This document shows positions 1 to 4,405 of a stretch of DNA of 5,977 nucleotides, in pieces. This DNA is from Fidelibacterota bacterium. GTDB lineage: Bacteria; Marinisomatota; Marinisomatia; SCGC-AAA003-L08; TMED161. The translations under genes and the position numbers were made by a program. Under the pieces are notes generated by a model that saw nothing but the letters and a program-made list of their open reading frames with translations, ran no database searches and had not been told where the DNA came from. The stretch is taken from contig PCDA01000011.1 in NCBI GenBank assembly GCA_002591605.1, positions 68,695 through 74,671 on the forward strand, read 5' to 3'. How positions within the stretch are numbered: position 1 is the stretch's first letter; every line of letters begins with the position of its first letter.

Positions 1-1314
1 GGTCATTTAATTCTTCGTATTGAAGATACTGATCGCACCAGACTTGTTGATGGTGCAATTGAAAATTTAATTTCTACCTTGTCTTGGACAGGCATTGAAT
101 TTGATGAGGGACCACATAAAAGTGGAGATTATGGCCCATATACTCAATCCGAACGATTAGATATTTATCATAAATACACAATTAAATTAATAAAAAGCGG
201 CAATGCTTATCCATGCTTTTACAACAAAGAGAGATTAGACACTATTAAATCAAAAAATATACCCAGTGACATTGTAGCAGAATATGATACGCGATTTAGA
301 GATTTAGATATTGATCAGTCGATTGAAAAGATGAAATATGAGAATCATATTGTTAGGTTAAAAATTCCTTCCAAAGGTTTCATTTCAATATCTGATACTA
401 TTAGAGGATCTATTGAATTTGATTTAAGTCTCATTCAAGATCAAATAATTCTTAAATCTGACGGTTTTCCAACCTATCATTTAGCTAGTGTTATTGATGA
501 TCATTTAATGAATATTACACATGTTATAAGAGGAGAAGAATGGGTAGCTAGCCTTCCTAAGCACGCCCTATTGTATCAAGCATTTGATTGGGAGATGCCA
601 ACACTTGTTCATCTTCCACTATTGCTTAACAAAGATAAATCAAAATTATCTAAAAGGCAGGGTGATGTTGCAGTTGAAGATTATAAATCAAAAGGATTCT
701 TAAAAGATGCACTAATTAACTATGTTTCACTTTTAGGATGGCATGGTTCTGATAATAAAGAAATTTATGATTTTGATGAATTAATTGATTCATTTTCTAT
801 CGATCGAATTAAAAGCAGTGGTGCGATATTTGATGTAAAAAAATTAATTTGGTTTAATCAACAATATATTAAAAATTCAGATTCAGAGGATTTATTAAAT
901 ATTATAAATCAGATGGTTCCCACTGAATGGAATTTAAAAATAGAAATGATTGATTTGCTAAAAGACAGCGTTGAAACTCTTAATGATTTTAAAGATCAGC
1001 TCAACTCATTTTTTGTATATTCACCTATAAAAATTAGTTCAGATAATCATCTTTTTTCCGATGCTATCTATGATTTTTTCAATCTGTTAAAAGAAGTATT
1101 ATCGAAACAAGATGATATTAATGCTAATATCTTTAAAGAGCTTATCAATAATATAAAAACAGAACATGCTATTTCAGGCAATATATGGAAACCTATTCGA
1201 ATAGCATTGACAGGCGCTGAACATGGTCCAGATATAAGTAGCTATGCCTCAATTTTAGGATCAAAAACATGCGTTAATCGTATCCAGTTATTTTTAGATT
1301 TAAATGTCGATTAG
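1..1314 (+). CDS. gltX: Glutamyl-tRNA synthetase (GluRS), 5' end outside window
   Basis: Class I aminoacyl-tRNA synthetase that charges tRNA-Glu with glutamate in the cytoplasm. The reading frame is open from base 1, so 437 residues are present; bacterial GluRS is usually about 465-510, so roughly 25-30 N-terminal residues, including the HIGH signature, lie upstream. Numbering from base 1, the fragment opens with the LRIEDTD block (residues 5-11), has the GPYTQSERL block near 45-54, SDGFPTYHLA near 153-162, HVIRGEEW near 174-181, and the ATP-binding KLSKR loop at 215-219. The anticodon-binding half follows and is more divergent. The four-ligand zinc site of enzymes such as E. coli GluRS is absent: only one cysteine (C72, in AYPCFY) is left in that region and the downstream CR position reads FR. 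The last 11 bases overlap ispE. A methionine-less internal start at 79 (TTG) would cut into the catalytic fold and is not credible. A non-discriminating enzyme that also charges tRNA-Gln is possible but cannot be decided from this sequence. Confidence 0.97.
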   Translation, partial: GHLILRIEDTDRTRLVDGAIENLISTLSWTGIEFDEGPHKSGDYGPYTQSERLDIYHKYTIKLIKSGNAYPCFYNKERLDTIKSKNIPSDIVAEYDTRFRDLDIDQSIEKMKYENHIVRLKIPSKGFISISDTIRGSIEFDLSLIQDQIILKSDGFPTYHLASVIDDHLMNITHVIRGEEWVASLPKHALLYQAFDWEMPTLVHLPLLLNKDKSKLSKRQGDVAVEDYKSKGFLKDALINYVSLLGWHGSDNKEIYDFDELIDSFSIDRIKSSGAIFDVKKLIWFNQQYIKNSDSEDLLNIINQMVPTEWNLKIEMIDLLKDSVETLNDFKDQLNSFFVYSPIKISSDNHLFSDAIYDFFNLLKEVLSKQDDINANIFKELINNIKTEHAISGNIWKPIRIALTGAEHGPDISSYASILGSKTCVNRIQLFLDLNVD

Positions 1315-2137
1315 TTTAGTATCCAATGCTAAGCTAAATTTAGCACTTTCAATAAATTATAAAAGATCAGATGGTTACCATGATATTTCTAGTATTATGC
1401 AAGAAATAGATTTACATGATACTATTGAAATATCAAAGAATAACTCAAAAAAAATTCATATAATATCGAAGGGCATTCCTGTACCTGAGGATTCAACAAA
1501 TTTATGTCATATAGCCGCTGATATATTTTTTTCAGAATACAATATTCAAGAAAGAGTAAATATAATTATTAATAAAAAAATTCCTGTTGGAGGTGGTTTA
1601 GGAGGAGGATCTAGTAATGCTTCGACTATTTTAAAAGGATTGTCTCAATTGTTTAACATTAATCCTAAACAAGAATTATTACATGCTATTTCTACAAAAA
1701 TTGGAGCTGATGTTGCTTTTTTTAATAATGGTGGGCTGCAATATGCTCAAGGCATAGGTGATAAATTAACCCCACTTCCAAATTTAATGCATGGATTTCA
1801 CTTTTTAATTATATGCCCACAGATTTCTATCTCAACACCTTGGGCATATAGTACATATAAAAAATATTTGGAAAATAAATTAAATGAATCTAACTTTGTG
1901 CCCCTTAGTGATAAATTAGATTTTTCACTTTGGAATAATGATTTTGAAAAGGTTGTTTTATCAACATATCCAGAAATCAATGAAATAAAGCATATGTTAA
2001 AAAGAACAAATACTTTATTTGCAAGTTTGTCGGGAAGTGGCTCGACTATGTTTGGTGTTTATGATAGCCTTGAATCAGTTACCATTGCGCGTAACCAATT
2101 CAAAGATTTCCAAACCTATATAGCACTTCCTATATAA
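1304..2137 (+). CDS. ispE: 4-diphosphocytidyl-2-C-methyl-D-erythritol kinase
   Basis: GHMP-family kinase that phosphorylates CDP-methylerythritol at the 2-hydroxyl with ATP, a middle step of the MEP pathway to isopentenyl diphosphate. The 277-residue length is normal for IspE. Visible blocks are AKLNLAL with the catalytic lysine K10, the substrate-site RSDGYH at 21-26, the glycine-rich ATP loop from P94 to S104 (PVGGGLGGGSS), the catalytic aspartate D136 in IGADVAFF, and the C-terminal LSGSGSTMF at 242-250. The usual proline after DV in that aspartate motif is alanine here (A138), a mild variant. The ATG at 1304 lies inside the end of gltX, in another frame. No Shine-Dalgarno sequence precedes it, so translation is probably coupled to termination of gltX. 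The start is well placed because AKLN normally begins within about ten residues of the N terminus. The gene ends ten bases before the tRNA, and its final codons contain a likely promoter element for the downstream genes. Confidence 0.96.
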   Translation: MSISLVSNAKLNLALSINYKRSDGYHDISSIMQEIDLHDTIEISKNNSKKIHIISKGIPVPEDSTNLCHIAADIFFSEYNIQERVNIIINKKIPVGGGLGGGSSNASTILKGLSQLFNINPKQELLHAISTKIGADVAFFNNGGLQYAQGIGDKLTPLPNLMHGFHFLIICPQISISTPWAYSTYKKYLENKLNESNFVPLSDKLDFSLWNNDFEKVVLSTYPEINEIKHMLKRTNTLFASLSGSGSTMFGVYDSLESVTIARNQFKDFQTYIALPI

Positions 2138-2138
2138 T
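2133..2138 (+). promoter_or_regulatory. Candidate -10 box for tRNA-Gln and prs
   Basis: A perfect TATAAT hexamer overlaps the ispE stop codon. Counting about seven bases on from it puts the transcription start near 2145, three bases before the mature tRNA 5' end, which is a sensible position for a tRNA promoter. No good -35 hexamer is seen 16-18 bases upstream (the stretch reads like CCAAAC), so the call rests on the -10 match and position only. In DNA this AT-rich such a hexamer can arise by chance. The tRNA may instead be transcribed only by read-through from gltX-ispE. Confidence 0.4.
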
Positions 2139-2147
2139 TGTTTTTTA

Positions 2148-2218
2148 TGGGGGATCGTATAATGGCAGTACACATGGTTTTGGTCCATGGAGTTGGGGTT
2201 CGACTCCCTGTCCCCCAG
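2148..2218 (+). tRNA. tRNA-Gln, anticodon UUG
   Basis: A complete cloverleaf can be folded by hand. The acceptor stem is seven perfect pairs (2148-2154 TGGGGGA with 2211-2217 TCCCCCA), and the linker is TC as in other bacterial tRNA-Gln. The three-pair D stem is GTA (2157-2159) with TAC (2169-2171). The anticodon stem is CATGG (2173-2177) with CCATG (2185-2189), around a seven-base loop with TTG at 2180-2182. The T arm is 2194-2210 with loop TTCGACT and two wobble pairs at its outer end. The discriminator is G2218. The first pair is U1-A72, usual for bacterial tRNA-Gln and one of the features read by the GatCAB amidotransferase. CCA is not encoded: the bases after G73 are C, then the ATG of prs. 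CCA must therefore be added after processing. It lies ten bases after ispE. Confidence 0.96.
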
Positions 2219-2219
2219 C

Positions 2220-3149
2220 ATGAAAATATTTAGTGGAAGAGCAAATAATCCATTAGCATCTGAGATCGCAAGTTGTTTAGGTACAACTTTAGGTAAGTTA
2301 CAGCTATATAATTTTAGCGATGGAGAGTTACGGGTAGCTTTTGAAGAAAATATTAGAAATGAAGATGTTTTTATTATTCAATCAACAAACCCACCATCCT
2401 CTAACGTCTTAGAATTACTTTTTATGCTTGATGCTGCTCGCAGAGCTTCAGCTAACAGAGTTATAGCCGTTGTACCTTATTTTGGCTATGCTCGTCAAGA
2501 TAGAAAAGATGAACCAAGGGTTCCGATTTCAGCAAGAGTGTTACTTGATTTAATGAATGTTGTTGGTATTAATCGAATCATGGCAATGGATTTACATTCA
2601 CCTCAAATTCAAGGTTTTATAAATACACCATTTGACCACTTGTATTCTAGTATGGCTCTTTTCGATAGACTAAAAGAATTTAATTTAAATTTTGAGAATG
2701 GTGTTGTTTTAGCTCCTGATGTTGGAAGTGCAAAAATCAGTCAATCTTATGCAAAAAGATTAGGTGTAGGATTTGCATTGATTGATAAACGTAGACCAAA
2801 GCCAAATGAAGCAAAAGTAGCTCATATCGTTGGAGAGTTAAAAGATAAGCATGTAATTATTATTGATGATATGATTGATACAGCAGGTACTATATGTAAT
2901 GCAGCTGAAACAGCAATGAACAAAGGAGCAAGTTCGGTAACTGCAGTTGGAACACACCCTGTTTTATCTGGTGAGTCAATAAGAAGATTATCGGATTCAC
3001 CAATAAATAAAGTAATAGTATGCAATACAATTGATATACCTGAAAACAAGAAGTTTGATAAGTTAGAAATCATTTCGGTAGCACATGTATTTGCGGAGGC
3101 GATTAAACACGTAACAGATGGAACTTCATTAAGTTCCATGTTTACATAA
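2220..3149 (+). CDS. prs: Ribose-phosphate pyrophosphokinase (PRPP synthetase, class I)
   Basis: Makes 5-phosphoribosyl 1-diphosphate from ribose 5-phosphate and ATP, releasing AMP, for purine, pyrimidine, NAD, histidine and tryptophan synthesis. From the ATG at 2220 the protein is 309 residues, the family norm, and starts MKIFSG, matching the MKLFAG start region of known enzymes. Motifs in order: FSDGE (32-36), the ATP-site PYFGYARQDR (86-95), the metal/phosphate signature DLHSPQIQGF (124-133), the catalytic flexible loop DKRRPK (189-194), the PRPP-binding loop DDMIDTAGT (216-224), and the THPVLSG block (245-251). The frame stays open upstream to another ATG at 2187, but that start would lie in the anticodon stem of tRNA-Gln and add eleven residues unlike the family, so it is rejected. 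The chosen start begins two bases after the tRNA and has no Shine-Dalgarno site in the normal window, which is occupied by the tRNA acceptor strand. The 3' end carries a perfect hairpin. Confidence 0.96.
   Translation: MKIFSGRANNPLASEIASCLGTTLGKLQLYNFSDGELRVAFEENIRNEDVFIIQSTNPPSSNVLELLFMLDAARRASANRVIAVVPYFGYARQDRKDEPRVPISARVLLDLMNVVGINRIMAMDLHSPQIQGFINTPFDHLYSSMALFDRLKEFNLNFENGVVLAPDVGSAKISQSYAKRLGVGFALIDKRRPKPNEAKVAHIVGELKDKHVIIIDDMIDTAGTICNAAETAMNKGASSVTAVGTHPVLSGESIRRLSDSPINKVIVCNTIDIPENKKFDKLEIISVAHVFAEAIKHVTDGTSLSSMFT
3118..3139 (+). other. Perfect 9-bp inverted repeat at the end of prs
   Basis: ATGGAACTT (3118-3126) and AAGTTCCAT (3131-3139) are exact reverse complements separated by the four-base loop CATT. 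The stem lies in the last codons of prs, about eight bases before its stop. No T-run follows (the next bases are GTTTACATAAATTAG), so it does not look like an intrinsic terminator and is unlikely to separate prs from rplY. The 3' arm contains GTTCC, which is also complementary to GGAAC at the rplY ribosome-binding site. Whether it is functional or a coincidence of coding sequence is open. Confidence 0.5.
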
Positions 3150-3160
3150 ATTAGATGAAC

Positions 3161-3166
3161 AAAGGA
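3161..3166 (+). promoter_or_regulatory. Shine-Dalgarno site of rplY
   Basis: AAAGGA stands eight bases before the rplY ATG, in the 25-base gap after prs. It fixes the rplY start and shows that this organism uses anti-Shine-Dalgarno pairing for at least some genes, unlike typical Bacteroidetes, which rarely do. Confidence 0.75.
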
Positions 3167-3174
3167 ACATTATA

Positions 3175-3840
3175 ATGGCAAAGCAATTTAAATTGACAGT
3201 TGAGAAAAGAGATCTTAAGGGCAATAAAGATCTTAGACAGTTACGACAGGACATGAAAATACCTGGGGTTTACTATTCATATGATGGAAGTAATATATTA
3301 TTTCAAATTTCAAATAATGAAATAAAAAATGCGATTCAATCTGGTGCTAATATTTTCACAGTAAATGTTGGTGGCAAAGAACAAAATGTTGTTTTTAAAT
3401 CTGTCCAGTATCATCCTGTGACTGAACAAATTATTCATATTGACTTATATGGTGTTGATATGAATAAACCTATATCTATTAAAATTCCAATTGTTTATGT
3501 AGGAACACCATTGGGTGTAACTGAAGGTGGGGTTGTGGTAACTAATCTAAATGAGATAGAAATATCGTGTTTACCATCTGATATTCCAGAAAACATTGAA
3601 GTTGATATATCTAATATTTCAATAGGAGAAAATATTCAGGCAGGCGATGTTGATTTAGGTGACAAATTTAAATTGGTAACAATGGCAGATTCAACATTGA
3701 TGTCAGTAACACATGTTGTAGTAGAAGAAACTACTGTTGTAGATGAGACAGAAGGTACTGATGAGGCGACTGGTGATTCTGATGCAGAGGCTGCCGCAGA
3801 TCAGGGCTCGGATGATAGTTCGGAAGGCGCTGAATCTTAA
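3175..3840 (+). CDS. rplY: 50S ribosomal protein L25, CTC/TL5 type
   Basis: Binds 5S rRNA in the large ribosomal subunit. At 221 residues it is the long two-domain form (general stress protein CTC or TL5) rather than the roughly 95-residue E. coli L25. The N-terminal 5S-binding domain (about 1-95) shows the opening FKLTVEKRDLKGN, PGVYY at 30-34, and the signature QYHPVTEQIIHIDLYGV at 78-94. The C-terminal beta domain (about 96-183) has PIVYVGTPLGV and LPSDIPENIEVDISNISIG, both characteristic of the family. From about residue 184 to the end is a low-complexity tail rich in Glu, Asp, Ser, Thr, Gly and Ala, with no Lys or Arg and presumably disordered; its last part is much richer in G+C than the rest of the gene. 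The start is supported by a clear ribosome-binding site and the MAKQFKL opening. It lies 25 bases after prs and eight before pth, the usual neighbours. Confidence 0.95.
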   Translation: MAKQFKLTVEKRDLKGNKDLRQLRQDMKIPGVYYSYDGSNILFQISNNEIKNAIQSGANIFTVNVGGKEQNVVFKSVQYHPVTEQIIHIDLYGVDMNKPISIKIPIVYVGTPLGVTEGGVVVTNLNEIEISCLPSDIPENIEVDISNISIGENIQAGDVDLGDKFKLVTMADSTLMSVTHVVVEETTVVDETEGTDEATGDSDAEAAADQGSDDSSEGAES

Positions 3841-3848
3841 AATATTTT

Positions 3849-4388
3849 ATGTTAGTTGTTGGACTAGGAAATCCAGGATCAAAATATAGATTGACAAAAC
3901 ATAATTTTGGTTTCTGGGTGTTAGATAAGTTAGTAGAAAAAAGTTCTTTGAAATGGCAGTCTGGTTATGGTGATTATCTTTATGCAAAACAAAAAGATGT
4001 AATTTTTGCAAAGCCTACAACATTTATGAATAATAGTGGCTTAGCAATTAAATCATTATGTAAGCATTATAATCAAAACGATGTAATCATCATCTATGAC
4101 GATATTGATTTACCTCTTGGAACCATTAGATTTAAAAGTAATGGTCGTTCTGGGGGGCACAGGGGAATTGAATCAATTATTTATCAACTGAAAACAGATA
4201 AATTTGATAGATTGAAATTAGGCATTGCTTTAGATGGATATAATATGAGACCATCTGAGCAATTTGTGTTAAAGCCCTTTCCAAAACAATATCATCAAGA
4301 TATTGAATCAGTAATTACCGAATCAGTAGAAGCTATTGAATATTATTTAAAAAATGGTATCGTAGAAACAATGAATCAATTTAATTGA
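3849..4388 (+). CDS. pth: Peptidyl-tRNA hydrolase
   Basis: Cleaves the ester bond of peptidyl-tRNAs that drop off ribosomes, recycling tRNA; normally essential in bacteria. The 179-residue length is close to the usual 180-200. Seen are VGLGNPG at 4-10 with N9, the catalytic histidine H18 in TKHNFG, KPTTFMN at 55-61 with N61, and YDDIDLP at 83-89 with the catalytic-site aspartate D84. The SGGHRG loop follows at 101-106. In the last, E. coli has GGHNG with a substrate-contacting asparagine (N114); here that position is R105. I recall Arg or Lys there in other bacterial Pth proteins, so it is a variant rather than evidence of inactivity. The segment KLGIALDG (123-130) replaces the more usual RIGIGRP. 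The start eight bases after rplY has no Shine-Dalgarno sequence at proper spacing, the nearest purine run (GGAAGG) being over 20 bases away, so coupling to rplY is likely. hppA follows after 17 bases. Confidence 0.95.
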   Translation: MLVVGLGNPGSKYRLTKHNFGFWVLDKLVEKSSLKWQSGYGDYLYAKQKDVIFAKPTTFMNNSGLAIKSLCKHYNQNDVIIIYDDIDLPLGTIRFKSNGRSGGHRGIESIIYQLKTDKFDRLKLGIALDGYNMRPSEQFVLKPFPKQYHQDIESVITESVEAIEYYLKNGIVETMNQFN

Positions 4389-4390
4389 TT
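4374..4390 (+). repeat. AT-rich inverted repeat over the pth stop codon
   Basis: AATCAAT (4374-4380) and ATTGATT (4384-4390) are exact reverse complements around the three-base loop TTA, spanning the last pth codons and its TGA. The stem has one G-C pair and no following T-run, so it is weak and not a convincing terminator. It ends just before the Shine-Dalgarno site of the next gene and might modestly affect translation there, or be chance in AT-rich DNA. Confidence 0.3.
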
Positions 4391-4392
4391 AA

Positions 4393-4397
4393 AGGAG
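4393..4397 (+). promoter_or_regulatory. Shine-Dalgarno site of hppA
   Basis: AGGAG, within AAAGGAGA, lies eight bases before the ATG at 4406. It is the strongest ribosome-binding site in the window and selects that start over the in-frame ATG six codons into the gene, which has no such site. Confidence 0.85.
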
Positions 4398-4405
4398 AAA
4401 AATAA

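Noticed and set aside
1193..1204. Perfect 12-base palindrome CTATTCGAATAG in gltX
   Set aside because: It is within coding sequence, has no loop or partner nearby, and such palindromes are expected by chance in AT-rich DNA.
1798..1980. Minus-strand 60-codon open frame inside ispE
   Set aside because: Antisense shadow of a clear gene, with no supporting features.
2138..2147. T-rich run after ispE as an intrinsic terminator
   Set aside because: No G+C-rich hairpin precedes the six T residues, and the tRNA starts immediately afterwards.
2187..2219. Upstream in-frame ATG that would lengthen Prs by eleven residues
   Set aside because: It lies in the anticodon stem of a well-folded tRNA-Gln, the added residues do not resemble Prs N termini, and MKIFSG from 2220 matches the family.
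2822..3139. Minus-strand open frame of 105 codons inside prs
   Set aside because: Antisense to conserved prs codons, with no ribosome-binding site or recognisable motif; an overlap shadow.
3171..3176. TATAAT hexamer at the rplY start as a promoter
   Set aside because: It overlaps the ATG itself, so the predicted transcript would begin inside rplY and miss its start codon.
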